A stretch of 64,000 nucleotides of DNA from Prillingera fragicola (GCA_002335605.1 BEDY01000004.1:1736001-1800000), one strand, 5' to 3'. Shown: positions 32,501 to 44,868, counted from the stretch's first letter. A program made the numbers and translations. Notes: generated by a model not told the origin, from the sequence alone.

Positions 32501-32638
32501 AAAGGGTCTTTTGACGCCATTGCCGACTCGCTGCTTGCGCAACTCGACCTGCTCGCGCCTCCACCGCCGCCCAAGGCCATGGGTACGCCGAAGCGGAACC
32601 CGGGCCGCGCGGTTAAGCGGATGCTTAGCCAGGCGTAG
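29535..32638 (+). CDS. Ubiquitin-conjugating E2 with N-terminal UBA and Cys-rich domains (BIRC6/UBE2O-like E2)
   Basis: Six exons (29535-29576, 29659-29724, 29864-29956, 30002-30167, 30205-32301, 32346-32638) encode 918 aa. Order: a UBA domain (LVQLIDMGIPRSRAKAALI ... GDVMAAAERVF, residues 8-40), an Asp/Glu-rich linker, a Cys-rich segment (CAQECGH, then CPNC and CRACGE, about residues 225-280), a basic region (KKKRKIK), helical middle, and an E2 fold with catalytic Cys at about 744 (YADGKVCLSLLGTW, then GPGWISGQSTLLQVL). The E2 resembles the large BIRC6/UBE2O class rather than canonical small E2s. A UBA joined to such an E2 suggests ubiquitin-chain recognition coupled to conjugation (inference). 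Confidence 0.85.
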
Positions 32639-32987
32639 GCAGTAGATTGAATTATACGTTGTATCATATATTCATTGGGAGTTGTCTGTGTACAACAATG
32701 TGATGGACGAGTCGTAGGGCACGACAGCTCGAGTCACAATAGGTCGGCTTACAACATCATGCAATGTGCCATTAGCACATACGTCCACAGTCATGGTCTC
32801 CTTTGTCCTCGTCGCTACGCCTGATGAGCAGCAGACTCGAGAAGCCAGTGCCCATTAGTCATGTCCGACGCCGCGCCGATAACCGCCGATCGCCCACTCG
32901 GCCATCGTTCGGCGAGTCAACGTCAGTGGCCAAAAGTACGACCTCCACTCTTGACCTGCTTTTGACTTTGACACATCTCAACCAACA
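32639..32987. other. Intergenic region, E2 to ARH1
   Basis: 349 bp containing the E2 3' UTR (AT-rich at 32645-32680) and the ARH1 promoter. No coding sequence is recognised. Confidence 0.5.
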
Positions 32988-34596
32988 ATGCTGCTACCAC
33001 GAACCCTTCTCTCACGACCACTAGCACGGCGATGCTACTCGAGTGCAGCCGCAGCGCCGCTCAAGCTCGCAGTCATCGGCTCTGGGCCGTCCGGGTTTTA
33101 CGCTGCGTCGCGTGTCCTCCAGCTCTTGCCTGCCAACACGCCCGCTGGAGCCAACATTCAGGTGGACATGTATGAGCGGCTCCCGACACCGTACGGCTTG
33201 GCGCGGTATGGTGTTGCCCCTGACCATCCTGAAGTCAAGGTGGGTACCTCTCCGTGGACGCGCTGACGGGCAGAACTGCCAGCACAAGTTTGACGAGATG
33301 GAGGCCGACCCGCGGTTTTCGTTCTTTGGCAACGTCTCTGTCGGCAGCGAGCTGGATTCCAAACCAGTGACAACCGCCTCGCATCTCCCGCACTACACCT
33401 ACCCGCACGCGCTGCACGTCCCGCTCTCTGACCTTGCGCCGCACTACAACGCCGTGCTGTTCACCTACGGCGCGAGCCTGTCCAACCCGCTGTCGTGGGT
33501 GCCCGGCTCGTCGGCGTCCGAGCACCCCCTCCCCGGTGTCGTTCCCGCCCTGGCGTTTGTGAGCTGGTACAACGGCCACCCAGCGTATGCCGACCTCAAG
33601 GTCGACCTGTCCAAGACGGAAACCGTCGCGGTCGTGGGCCAGGGCAACGTCGCGCTCGACGTCGCGCGCATCCTCCTCAAAGACATTGACACGCTGCGCG
33701 ACACGGACATTCCCCAGTCGGTCATTGACGTCCTCGCCCAGAGTGCCGTCAAGCGCGTCTCGGCCGTAGGCCGCCGTGGGCCGGGCCAGGTAGCCTTTTC
33801 GACGAAAGAGTTTCGCGAAATGGTAAACCTCCCCGGCGTGGCATACCCCGGCGTCGACACTACGCTCATGGCCCCAGCGCAAGCCGCCGCGAAAGGCGAC
33901 AGGATGCGCACCCGCATGCTGGCGCTGATGGACAAGCGCGTGCAGGCCGATACAGGCAAGGAGTTTAGCCTCTCGTTCCTCCGCTCGCCCCATGCCTTCC
34001 TCCCTGGCGCGGACGGGCGGGTCGCGCGCGTCGAGTGGGAGATCAACGAGCTCGACTTCGCCCTCGCGCCCGGCAGTGACAAGCCCGTCGCGACTGCGCG
34101 GGGCACGGGCGAGATCGTCGCCGCTGACGCGGACATGGTCGTCGAGAGCGTCGGATATCGGTCCGAGCCGCTGCTGTCCAATGCCGGCGCGTGGGTGATG
34201 CCGTTTGACGGGAAACGGGGCCGGATCGCGCAGTCGGCCGGCCGCGTCGTTGGCGCCGACGGCCTGGCTGTGCCCGGCGCGTATGCTGCGGGGTGGGCTG
34301 CGAGGGGGCCTGTGGGCGTTATTGCGTCTACGATGCAGGACGCGTATATCCTTGTCGACACTTTGTTGGCGGATATGGAGGCGGAGAAGGACACGCCGAG
34401 GAGTGGGGACGCGCCGTTGCGGGCTCAGCCTGAGGGTGGGCGGCCGGACGCCGTGGAGAGGGGGTTGAAGGAGGGCAAGGTCGTGGATCTCAGGGCTTGG
34501 CATAAGATTGACAAGGCTGAGAGGGAGAGGGGTAAGGGGAAGAGGGTCGAGAGGGAAAAGTTTGCACGGGTCGAGGACATGCTCGCTGTTCTTTAG
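32988..34596 (+). CDS. ARH1: NADPH:adrenodoxin oxidoreductase, mitochondrial
   Basis: FAD enzyme that passes electrons from NADPH to the mitochondrial ferredoxin (Yah1) for iron-sulfur cluster and heme A synthesis. Exons 32988-33239 and 33274-34596 give 524 aa with a 34-nt intron. The N-terminus (MLLPRTLLSRPLARRCYSS) is a clear mitochondrial presequence. The FAD dinucleotide motif is VIGSGPSGFYAA; the family signature LPTPYGLARYGVAPDHPEVK follows; the NADPH motif is VGQGNVALDVARILL; and VGRRGPGQVAF and the terminal GWAARGPVGVIASTM are present. Length matches the family. Confidence 0.96.
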
Positions 34597-34762
34597 CACG
34601 CAATTGGCATCGTACAGTCATGCATCTTATCGTCCGTGTACGTGTATGGCCCGAGGCCGTCATGATAAGGGGAGGAGGGGGTGCTACAGGAAGGGGGTTG
34701 TGTGGTTGTGCTTTAGTACACACCACTCTACTAACCACGCCAAGAGCAGGTGCACGTCACGT

Positions 34763-36092
34763 CTAGCCGCGGTAGCGGGGACCCGACGATGCGCCGGGAG
34801 GGTTGTGGTGCTCGCTGCCGTCCATGAGGAATTCAGAGTCCTCGGACCAGGCGACGCTGCCCTCGCGACGCATGTTGGGGGGCAGGAGGCCGACGCCGGT
34901 AGAGTAGCCCTGCGAGTCGTCGTAGAGGGACGCGCGGGCTGCTTCAGCAGAGGTGCCGAGCGGGAGGGAGAGGAGCGAGTTTTTGGCGTGCGACATGGAC
35001 ATGATCGACTGGCGGTACGCAATCTGCTCGTTGTAGTATTGCTCGAGCTTGATCTGGTTTTCCTCGCGGTACGATCGGTGCAGAAACCACAGACCGACCA
35101 TGACTCCGAGAATGACAATCACAATGGCGACACCAATGACCGCATACACCCAGGATCCAGGCTTGATAGGCTCATCACGCGCGCGGCCGCACACACCGCT
35201 GTCGGCACCCTTGCTGCTGACGCAGTTGTACGACAGGCACTCTTTGTGGTTGACGCACGACGTGCCGCGGCGCTTCTGCTTATTGCACTGCAGAGTCTCA
35301 TTGTCGCAGTAGTGCGTCTTTTTGCAGTTGTCGCGGAACATTGTGTAGTAGTAGGGCGTGCCGTCGTCCTCGGTGCCGGTGAAGCCAAGGGTCTCGAGGA
35401 AACACGTCTGGCCGACGTCGACATTGGCATAGTAGCAGGTAAAGTTGAGGCAGACCGAGCCGTTAATGTTCAGGAAGGAAGCGAGTTCCTTGGACTCGGG
35501 TGGAGGCTTGCACTGGTCTGCTCGGTCAGCATTCTGCGGCAAGGGCTAGTCTCACCATCGCGGTCAAGCTGGCACTCGCCGCCGACATCTGCCTGGGGCA
35601 TGCAGTGGTCTCCCTCGTCGGGGCAGCTGGGGTGGTGTCAGTGCATGCTGCAGTGAAGGCAGTGCGTGTGTACTCACTACTGTCCCTCTGGGCATAGAGG
35701 AGGAAGCTCTGCAAAGGGAACGCCCGCATAACCGAACGGGTACTGTCACAGTCAGATTTAGACCATACCAGGGAATACCAAGCCTCTACTCACGACGTCC
35801 CGCCTGCAGCCCCTGTTGGCACATGTTCCGTTGCCAGCGTTGCAGTAGGTGGTAGGTCCACAGTCGGACACAAAGTTGTACGTGCTCGCGTCCAGCTTGT
35901 TGTTGGTCACACTGAGAACGAGGTTAGCACGAGTAGTGCACGGGAAGACACACGCGCCGAGGCTGTGATCTGCACACGCCACTGGCCGGCTTGTGAGACT
36001 TACTCGCATGCCTCTCCCCAGCTTCCCTTTGCTGCCAAGGCGGTGGTGGCGAGTGAGAGCGCCAAGAGCGCGAATCGTGGTGCCGACACCAT
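34763..36092 (-). CDS. Cys-rich single-pass membrane protein with signal peptide
   Basis: Five exons (36092-36004, 35911-35794, 35742-35678, 35626-35556, 35517-34763) encode 365 aa. A signal peptide (MVSAPRFALLALSLATTALA) is followed by an extracellular domain of about 215 residues with many evenly spaced Cys (CGPTTYCNAGNGTC, CPEGQYCPDEGDHC, CVNHKECLSYNC), then one membrane helix (VYAVIGVAIVIVILGVMVG) and a cytosolic tail of about 105 residues with Ser clusters. The type I layout suggests a cell-surface or secretory-pathway protein. I recognise no named family; the Cys spacing recalls small repeat modules of secreted fungal proteins. Function is unknown. Confidence 0.8.
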
Positions 36093-36997
36093 GGTGTTGT
36101 CGTGGAGAGTTGGGAGTGAGAAAGAGTACAGAGTACGAGTAGCGACAGACGATCGAGGTTTGCAGCAGTCAAAGAGGGATTTCGCAGCCAGGCAGTGTCA
36201 TTGTGCACGGTGGGGTGGGGCGCAGGCGCAAGAGCAGAGGGGCGCAGGGGAGGGCGCAACAGGGATCACCTCCGCAGCCAAATCTGCCCTGGGCCAGTCT
36301 GGGATCAGGCACGGGCACGCCCAGTCACGGAATCAAAAATGATCATCTCTCTCCGTGCATACGTAAGCATTTCATTTGGGTGTTGAATCCATGTCAACAG
36401 CCAACAACAATGAGCCATGTCACTGGCAACGCTGAGAACAGTAGCAAGCAATCATGCAGTACTAGACACTACAAGGTGTACACTGAGGTGCTGTCTGGTA
36501 TCAGAACATGTATCCAACTGTGACATGCAGAGCAGGATGGATGAGGTATCATTGTCTGCGTGACTGGCCATGAGCCACACTATGGGGCAATATCCACCAT
36601 CTGCATCCAACAAGAGTGTAAAAGTTGATTCCGTCGAGAATCGCAGCGCAGGTAGCCGCAGGCAGCATCTGCAGAACAGGCGAGCAGAACAGGCGCGCGT
36701 GCGCATCCATCCCAGGGGAGGAGAGCAGGACGCAGAACCGCAGCAGCAGAGTTTACGCCGCCGCCAAGGTGCGTACCGACCTGCGTCGCCGAGACTTGCT
36801 GCTCTGTCCGAACCAAACCTTGCCTTCCCCCGTCCCCACGCCCCCCCTCCACGCGCCATCCTGCACTCTCTCCGCCATCATACCACTACCCGTCATCAAC
36901 AAACCTTGAACACCATCCACCGAACCCGCATCTGGCCTCCACCACACATCACTCCCACTGGGCAGTGCATACCACCCCCTTCCCCGCGTCGCAGCCC
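36093..36997. other. Divergent promoter region, membrane protein / HPC2
   Basis: 905 bp. The HPC2-proximal part (36830-36990) is very C-rich (CCACC/CACC words), probably its 5' leader. The middle (36340-36560) is less GC-rich. No coding sequence is supported, though short frames occur. Confidence 0.5.
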
Positions 36998-39576
36998 ATG
37001 GTCGCCTCGCCGTCACCTGCGTCCAACGCAGCGGCGCTCTCTACACCAACCTCGAACGGCCACCACCACCTCGGCTCACCCACAAAGCACACATCCCCGC
37101 AGAGACAAATGGCATCGTCGTCGCACAATCGCAAGTCGCGCTCACCAACAAAGCAGACTCCCGCCACGCCAGACCTGGGCAAGAGCCTCGCCCCCTCGTC
37201 GTCACTCAGTCCCAACACGCCTTCTGGCCGTTCAACGGCGCTCGGCAACCTGCTGCATCCGACTGATGAGCCTCTGATCCTTCCGTCCTCCAAGGCGAAC
37301 AGCGCCAACGGCAACGACGAGGACGAGGTCGACGTCACCATGGGCCTTGATGTCGAGGACGACGATGAGCGCATGGACGACGAGGAAGACGGTGAGGAAG
37401 CTGGCGGACGCGCCGACGAGGAAGGCGGTGACGGGGACGACAGCGAGGAAGACGACGAGGAGGACGAGGAGGACGACGAGGACAGCGGCGACGAGAGCGA
37501 CGACAGTATGAGCTCGGTGAGTGCTGGCCGTGCTGTAGCGAGTTGGCTGACTCGTCGCGCAGGACATTGTTGTGCTCGACGGCGCCGATGGAGAACCAAC
37601 CGGCGACGCGCCGGTGGCGCGCGACAAGTCTGTTCCGGCCGACGATGCCGTCAAGACCGAGGGCGACGCGCCTGAAGAGCAAGGCGCCGAGGCCGCTGTC
37701 AACATTCTGCAGCCCAAGAAAAAGGCCAAGCGCCGCGCGCGCTCGCCATCACTCGACGAAGACCTGCCCCCGCCTCCACCGCCGATGCCGACTATCCGTC
37801 TCGAGACCGAGCTTGCGCCAGAGGGCGACACGCTCGACTGGAACTTTGCAGAGCACGCCGCACAGGCAGGCTACGCTGTCGGCAATGCGTGGGGCGGCGA
37901 TGCGGCCGGCATGCCCGGCGATGACGTCGTGATGGACGTCGACACCAAGGAGCCCGGCACCGAGGCTGCCTCGCCTGGGTCGGCGCCTGCTGGCTTTACG
38001 CCGTCGGGCCCGCCGCCGCCGGGCATGTCGATCGAGGAGGTGCGGGAGATGGAAGAGATTGCGCGCAAGTTGGAGGAAAAGTACGAGGACAAGCCGAAGA
38101 AGAGCCGGGTGCGTTACTCTACACTTGTGTGCGTGCTAACTAGGGCAGAAACGCAAGGTCATCGACTATGATCTGAACGACCCGTTCATCGACGACTCGG
38201 ATCTGAAGATTGACGCGCCGACGCACGTCGCCAGGCCGAAAAAGGACGGCTTCTTTGTGCACCAGGGCCCGCTGGAGCTGCTCGAAGAGTCGCCGGTCAA
38301 GGGCAAGAGCCGCGCAAAGGCCAACCGGTCCGGACCGAGAAAGGAGATCAAGGAGCCGCGCAAGTCTCTGTCCGAGGCTGTCCGCGACCGTATCAAGGAA
38401 GACCACGACGGGTCGCGCAACAGCCCCATCGACCTGCTCGACAGCGACGACGACCGCGCCCCGCCCCCGAAAGTCAAGCCTCGTAAGTGCTCCAACCTTG
38501 CCAGCCACTGACGTACAGTTCGCCGGTCACCGTCGCCCGTCGACGCGCCAGAGGACCGCTACCCGGTCGACCGCACGCTGTACAAGAACGCGTCGAGGGA
38601 ACCAAAGTTTCTGCCCCCGTTTGACGAGTTTCCAGACGAGGTCGCGCACGGTCTCCGGTCGCTCCGCCGCGAGAGCGCCAAGCACGTGTGGGACCCGCAG
38701 AACAAGGGGCGGTTCCCGGAACACCTCAAGGTCCCGCTGCAGCGAGCTGGTGATGCGGCGCTGCGATACGACCTGCTCTGCATCGCCGACAAGGATGCCT
38801 CGGACAGCAATTACGAGAGATACCAGGAGCGCTCGTTTGTTACTGCCCTGTGCAGCGTGTTGCCGTACAACAGGCTCACTCTTGGTGTATGGCTCAGCTG
38901 GAAGAACAATTGCTGACGGAATCAGAAACTCGTGCTCAAGCTCTGCTACTACGACTACTGGCTCTGGCTGCAGGCGTGCGAGGCCGAGGGGCTGCGGCAG
39001 TGGAAGCTGCTCCTCGACCCGGAGATTGACGGCATGATCGAGGGCCACAAATCGGCCACGGCCGAGCACACTGCCAAGCAGAGTGAGTCCTCGGGTGAGG
39101 CGCAGCAGCTGACCGGCCACAGACGATGTGATGGAGGACGAAGAGCTCGTTGAAGACGCCGACGCGCCAAAGGGCAAGGGCAACGAGCCGCCAAAGAAGC
39201 AGCCAGTCTTCAACCAGGACATGAAGGATATTTTCAAGCAGCTCGTCGAGAATACCCAAGAGATGGTGGACGTGAACAAGAAGATGGAGTGAGTCTTGTG
39301 CAGCGACAGGCTGCTGACGGGGCCAAGAGAGTGGCAGCAAAAGATTGAAGGCCAGTCGAGCGAGCTCAACATGCGCAAGGCTCTGTACAACAGGATTATC
39401 AAAATGTACCCCGAGGGCTATATGACGTCGCTCCATCTGTCCCGAGCTTGTGAGTTTTGCTTTTCAGAGCAGCAAGCTGACAAACAACAGATACAAACTA
39501 TAAGCGCTCTGGTGCAAACGCCAAGAGCAGCGGCGAAAAGGCCGCAGCCGCCGCGGCCGACGACGGTGCTGCGTAA
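36998..39576 (+). CDS. HPC2: HIR histone chaperone complex subunit Hpc2 / ubinuclein homologue
   Basis: Works with Hir1-Hir2/Asf1 in replication-independent H3-H4 deposition. Eight exons (36998-37516, 37563-38108, 38149-38482, 38519-38886, 38926-39082, 39123-39288, 39328-39449, 39491-39576) give 765 aa. The Hpc2-related domain is at about residues 356-405: VIDYDLNDPFIDDSDLKID, then KKDGFFVHQGPLELL. The N-terminus is Ser/Pro-rich, then a long Asp/Glu tract (about 108-173). A ubinuclein-like middle domain follows (FPDEVAHGLRSL ... LPYNRLTLGKLVLKL), which is only continuous if exon 4 ends at 38886 rather than at the earlier GT. It ends in a charged, Ala-rich tail. Confidence 0.9.
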
Positions 39577-39805
39577 ACCTTTCCTGAGAGAGATGTTTCC
39601 TACCTAGAGGCGAGAGAGTGTATGTACACTACCGATGCGGCGAGGAGCGCGTATACCCGCGCCGGCGCGCGTACAGGGATACCCGACCTTAATTGGTCTC
39701 TTTATAGGCGTGTACGCCAGACCTGACATACCATGCACGTGTATCGTACGTCCTGTTACATACATGTTGAATTACCAAAGTGTCCTCGTACTGTTACACA
39801 CATGC

Positions 39806-42045
39806 CTATGTCCGCGCGGCGGCGACACTCGACGCTGCCGCCGTCGCTGCGGGACTAGCCTTACTCTGGCTCTGATCGATGAGCACCATTGTCTCGTCCG
39901 GAATGACCTGCAAAAACTGCACGCGCGAGTACATGTTCCACCAGTCCCAGATATTCTGCGAGAACGTGCTCGGGTCGCTCGTCATGGACAGCAGCGTCAA
40001 GATGATGCGCAGGACTTTCCCGCGCATGCTCTCGCCGTTGCTGGAGAGAAACTCGATCGGGATAGTGCTCATGGCGACGTAGGCGCGGCGGGCCATTTCC
40101 TCGCGCTGCGCCCGCGTGTCTTCCTCGGGGCACAGGCTGGCGCGGAAATCGAGCAGCGCAAAGTCGGCGCACAGCGCTGTAATGGCAATGTTGGCTTGTT
40201 GGATGCCAAACAGGCTGTTGTCGCCCGAGGGGGGCACGTGCTGGTCGAGATTCTCAATCTCAATGCACAGGCTCGGCGGGAGGTTGTCGAGAATGTCCCG
40301 GACGCGAGACTGGGCTTGCTCGATCCACCGGATGAGGAGGGCAGAGTCCCCCTCCATGTCGTTCAGTACCGCGTCGCCTACCTGGGACGCTGCGTGGTTG
40401 GCGAACGCGCGGTGGCGGGTCGTGCACTGCGAGATGACTTGGAAAATGCGCATAATGGCCACAAAGCCGACCATGTAGCTCGTCCGCCGCTCAGGCTGAG
40501 GAAGGAACCCTTCCGTCGTAATGTAGTCGTCGTCAACTTCAATCGGTAGTGGAGGGAGGCCCTCAAAGTCGTGCAGAATGATTGGGCGGCCGGAAAGCGC
40601 TTCGGTCTTGTCCTTTGAATAGACGCACCAGAACAGGCGGCGGCAGAGCTGGAGCTCGACCACGTTGTGGCCCACGCGCGGGTGAGGGTCGGCCAGGTTG
40701 AGCGCGTGGGCGAGACGCGTCGTCTCGGCAATGTGCAAGTCGCAAACGTGGGGGTTGCCAATCGCCTGGGCGGTGATCCAGTCCAGGATGGTCGAAGCAA
40801 GAAGCATGAGCGAGGGGCAGAGCCTCTGCCGAAGTCGAATCGATTCGGCCGCCTTGGTGCAGCGGTGCAGAATAGTGACTAGCCGCGGCCGCTCATAACA
40901 GCAGGTCATGGTGCTGATTGGGCACTGGCAGATCGCATAGGCAATCATGCTGCACAGCAAGCCTCGGAAAGCTTCGTCTCCCTTGTCGCGGCGGCCTAGC
41001 ATGTCCTGAGCAAAGGTCGGCCGGTGCACAAGTGGAGCAAGACAGTGCTGGTGCTTGAGATACAGCTGGATGAAGAACAGCACGTCAGACCAGGGCAAAA
41101 CATCTTCAATGTCCCGCCCCTGCTCGTAGCCCTTGCCAGTGCCAAACTCCAAAGGTCGTTCAAACGAACGCGCCGAGCGTGGGTCACTTGTGTGCGAGCT
41201 GTCAGGCGTGCCGGACTGTGGCGGCAGGAGCCCATTGCCTGACCCAACACCGTCGACGGGCGAGGTCCAGCTGTTGTTGGCTGGAGCTGCACCAGAGGCC
41301 CCGAGCATCTGGTCCAAGCCAATCGTCAGGTCTGGAAGCTGAGGCAGCGCCTGGTTGTTCTGCTGCTCAAACAGACCCATCGGCGGGAACGAGTAGGTCG
41401 GGGACAGCATGTTTCGTGCCGAGCCAAAGATGGACCCGAACGCTGGTCCAGGGTTGCTGGCATTGCCGTCCACGCCGCCAAGGAGGTTGTTGGTCTGGTC
41501 CCCGAGAAAGCTGAGGTTGGTCCCGGGAATCGACAAGTCGTCAAGCGGCGGCGAAGACAGCCCACTCGGCCCAGCCTTTGGCGTCGCCGAGCGCCCCGAA
41601 GACGTCCCCCGCTCCGCCCTTGGTCGTTTCGTTGACCCACCGCTTCTGTCGGTCAGCTCCTCTCCTAGCGGATAGCCTACCCTAACGGCCTTCCTGGCTT
41701 CTTATGCACATAGTCGTGCGTGCATGGCTTATTCGCGTTGTAGCAGCCCTTGCACCTATCGCCCATGCCCCGTGCGCGGGCCTCTGGCAGGTCGGTGGCG
41801 AGGAGAGGCTGGCATCGGACCTGGTGTTGTCAACATATGACTCAACCTCGCCATGTTAATGAGCTTCCAACCACATCCGCATTGTTTACAGAGGGTAAAG
41901 TGGCCAACTTATCACTTGTTTCGTCGCTTACGGCCACCTCCGGGCAGCAGCCTTCACAACAAACGTCCAAAAAGAGACCCACCTTGCGCGTCCGACACCT
42001 GTCGCACGAGGGATTACCCGGCACCGTCCCAGCAGTCCCAGCCAT
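39806..42045 (-). CDS. Zn2Cys6 fungal transcription factor with expanded zinc-cluster loop
   Basis: Exons 42045-41983, 41820-41687 and 41645-39806 give 678 aa. The zinc cluster is C14-x2-C17-x6-C24-x19-C44-x2-C47-x6-C54 (CDRCRTRK joined to VRC, later CKGCYNANKPC), followed by a basic linker (THDYVHKKPGRP). The middle loop is longer than the usual 5-12 residues. A 162-nt intron splits the cluster right after CRTRK. The fungal-specific transcription factor domain covers about residues 210-500 (LYLKHQHCLAPLVHRPTFAQ, then RRLFWCVYSKDK). The tail is Ala/Ser-rich. Target genes cannot be inferred; it is divergent from the inositol-dehydrogenase-like gene across 1.3 kb, so local control is possible but unproven. 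Confidence 0.87.
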
Positions 42046-43347
42046 GATGGGCGCCAAGACGAGATAGACGTGGAAATAGACGTATGCGGTGGCGAGCAGA
42101 GGAGGATGAATGTGAATGTGCAGATGGCAAGCGACTCGGAGGGAGCGCCGATGCCTAGTTTGCCGATTTCTCGGAAGGTTTATTTTGTACGCCCACATTG
42201 CATGGGACTTGGCTGGCCAACTCTGCGCTGACACGCTGAGCTGCTGTAGGAGCTGCATTACAAAGCCCAAGTCTGACGGGTTTAGAACGTTGCCGTATGC
42301 AGAGCATCTCGGAATGACCCCTTCCGCGAGAGCGAAACTGACTGGGTGGCTACGGAGTGTCATGTACCGGGGCTGCTTGACAGTCAGCTGCCACCCCAGC
42401 CGACTTGCTTACCAATGCGAGTGTCATAAAGCTCAAAACAGACGGCAAGAGTCCCGACGCGAGCCTGAACATGTTGCTCACCCAGGCATGTGAGGTTCCA
42501 GTGACCATGCAAGTGTTCCACCGCTGCCAGACCATGGCCATGTTGATTGCCGAGTTTCTGCCACTGATCATCCTCTCCGTTCCTGCAGATCACAACCATT
42601 ACCTCCCGACGACGACATTCACATTCACCACACGTGTCTTCGAGTTCATCTCCACGTCACAAGAGTCCCTCCTCTCGACCAACTCGCACCCAGCCATGGC
42701 TGTAGAGTTTGGAAAGCAACATGCAAAGCCGGAGCGACGGAGTCATGGACCGGATCTAAGAATGAGAAAAACCTTCCGAGTGGGAGATCAAACCTGCCGA
42801 TGAGCAAATCAACCGGCCGACATCTGTTAGGTCCGGCGTTCGGTCCGCGAGCCGGTATGCTTTGTGGCGGAAGGTGGCCATAGAGTGAGTAGCGGCGTCG
42901 AGGATGATGATAGTGAGGTCACACAGAGGCTTGTTGCATGTGAGTATGACGAGGTTACAAGAGACCGACCACAAGTTGGACAGCTGGAGTGAAATCTGCC
43001 GACAGGTGGAGGCCTCTCACATTTTCCTGCCTATCTGGGTGTGGCGACTCTCCATACTGATCGTCAACAACAGGCTATCACTAGGGATTCAGCGCGTTCC
43101 CTATATCCTTCCTCCCTTTGCCAAAGTCCTGGAATGCGTTGGCTTTTATCACTTCGAGAACTACAGATCAGTGCTCATCTATTGGCCGTATTGGCTCGTT
43201 GACCGAGCTGTCACCACATCTAAACTGGCCGATAAGCCCGTTTGGCAATCATCTCCGTCTACGACGTGAACCGTGTTCAACGCCAGCTGGGTATAAGACC
43301 TTGCCCCCTTGTCTCCCAGTGACTCCCCATCCTCCTTCAACACAATC
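42046..43347. other. Divergent intergenic region (1.3 kb)
   Basis: Between the Zn2Cys6 regulator and the inositol-dehydrogenase-like gene. No frame shows a recognisable domain. The length is large for this gene-dense window and could hold regulatory sites for both genes. Confidence 0.5.
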
Positions 43348-44554
43348 ATGGCAGTCACCGTCCCCCAGGTCCAGAACACCAAGCTCCGCATCGCCGTCCT
43401 CGGTGTCGGCCGCATGGGCATCCGCCACGCTCGCAACGTAAGTCCTCCCTACCTCCGGCCATCGGACCTAACGTCACCATAGGTAGCATACAGCACACCT
43501 CGCGCCGAGCTCGTCGCCGTCGTCGACCCGAAGAAGGACGTCCTCGCCGCTGCGCAGAGCAAGCTCCCGCAATCCGTCCGGTCCGTACTGGGCTGCGTGC
43601 CGTGCGCCATCAAAAGTTGTCCCCACTGACGAACGCAGCTTCTTCTCTGACCCCGAGGACGTCTTCCAGTCCCCCGACGTGGACGCCGTGCTCATCGCCT
43701 CTGAAACCTCGACGCACGCCGACCTGGCCGTCCGGGCCATTGCCGCCGGCAAGCACGTCCTCCTCGAGAAGCCCATCTCCATTGACGTGGCCAAGTCGCG
43801 TCCCGTCGTCGAGGCAGCGCTCGCCAACCCCCACATCAAGGTCATGATCGGCTTCTCGCGCCGCTTTGACGACTCGTACGCCGAGGCCAAGCGCCGCATC
43901 CAGGACGGCCAGCTCGGCACGCCCTACCTGCTCAAGTCGGCGACGAACGACCAGTACGACTCTACGGGCTTTTTCGTCGCCTACTCCAAGGCCAGTGGCG
44001 GCATTTTCATCGACTGCGGCATCCACGACATTGACCTCAGTCGGTGGTTCCTCGACACGGCCAACGTGTCCAAGCTCTCCAACCCGAAAAAGGAAGTCAC
44101 GCGGGTCTTTGCCTCGGGCCTCAACATCCGGCACCCCGAGCTCGCCAACGACGGCGACTGCGACAACGGCCTGGGCCTGATCGAGTACGAGAACGGCACT
44201 CAGTGCTCGATCCACCTCTCGCGCACGGCCATCCACGGCCACGACTGCTTCTCAGAGGTGTTCGGCACAGAGGGCAAGTTTGTCATCAACAACAATCCCC
44301 AGTCCAACCGTCTGGAAATCCGCGACGCCCACGGCGTCCGCCACGAGTCGACCCCGACCTACTATGAGCGGTTCAGGGAGGCGTTCGTGAACGAGGTCAA
44401 CACTTTTGCAGACTGTGTCCTCGACGACAAGCCCGTGCCTACTACCGCTACCGATGCTTTGCAGGCCGCCCAGATTGCCGTGGCGCTCACGCACTCGTTC
44501 CGCACGGGCAGGCCAGTTGTGTTTGGTGACGACGGCGAGCCGATTCTTGACTAG
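43348..44554 (+). CDS. Myo-inositol 2-dehydrogenase-like oxidoreductase (Gfo/Idh/MocA)
   Basis: NAD(P)-dependent sugar/inositol oxidoreductase. Exons 43348-43437, 43483-43580 and 43639-44554 give 367 aa. The Rossmann motif VLGVGRMGIRHARN is at the N-terminus, the EKPIS lysine motif follows AAGKHVLL, and the catalytic segment is GGIFIDCGIHDIDLSRW. These are hallmarks of the Gfo/Idh/MocA family; the DCGIHDID form is typical of inositol 2-dehydrogenases. The donor of intron 2 (GTCCGT) is not ideal but keeps frame. It could feed inositol catabolism or use a related polyol. Cytosolic: no targeting signal. Confidence 0.88.
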
Positions 44555-44868
44555 GATGTGTTGGCGTGATTGGGTTTCATGGTGATAGCGACTGTAGAGC
44601 TGGGGCCATAGCTGAGGGAAGATGGATATTGCATGGCGACGACTGGTGTTCAGCCGGTTGTGCAGGCACTAATGGGTAGGCGGAGACTGTCTGAGCCCAG
44701 TCCAATTGGCGCCTAGCCATTGGACAATGACGCCAACCCCGCCGTCGTGGGTGGTGAGCCAGTCATGGTCAGTAGCCATCCCTCGTCAGTCCCTCGGCTG
44801 GAGCACGTTAGTATCTCCGTGTGGCCAAGGAGCGGTCATGAGACATAATACAGTACTGCCTCCTTCCA
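44555..44868. other. Convergent intergenic region
   Basis: 314 bp between the 3' ends of the inositol-dehydrogenase-like gene and MGR2. Nothing beyond 3' UTRs is seen. Confidence 0.5.

Noticed and set aside
33235..34599. 454-codon open frame on the minus strand
   Set aside because: Antisense shadow of ARH1.
38881..38925. Donor at 38885 for HPC2 exon 4
   Set aside because: Breaks frame with the next exon; the GT at 38887 keeps LPYNRLTLGKLVLKL continuous.
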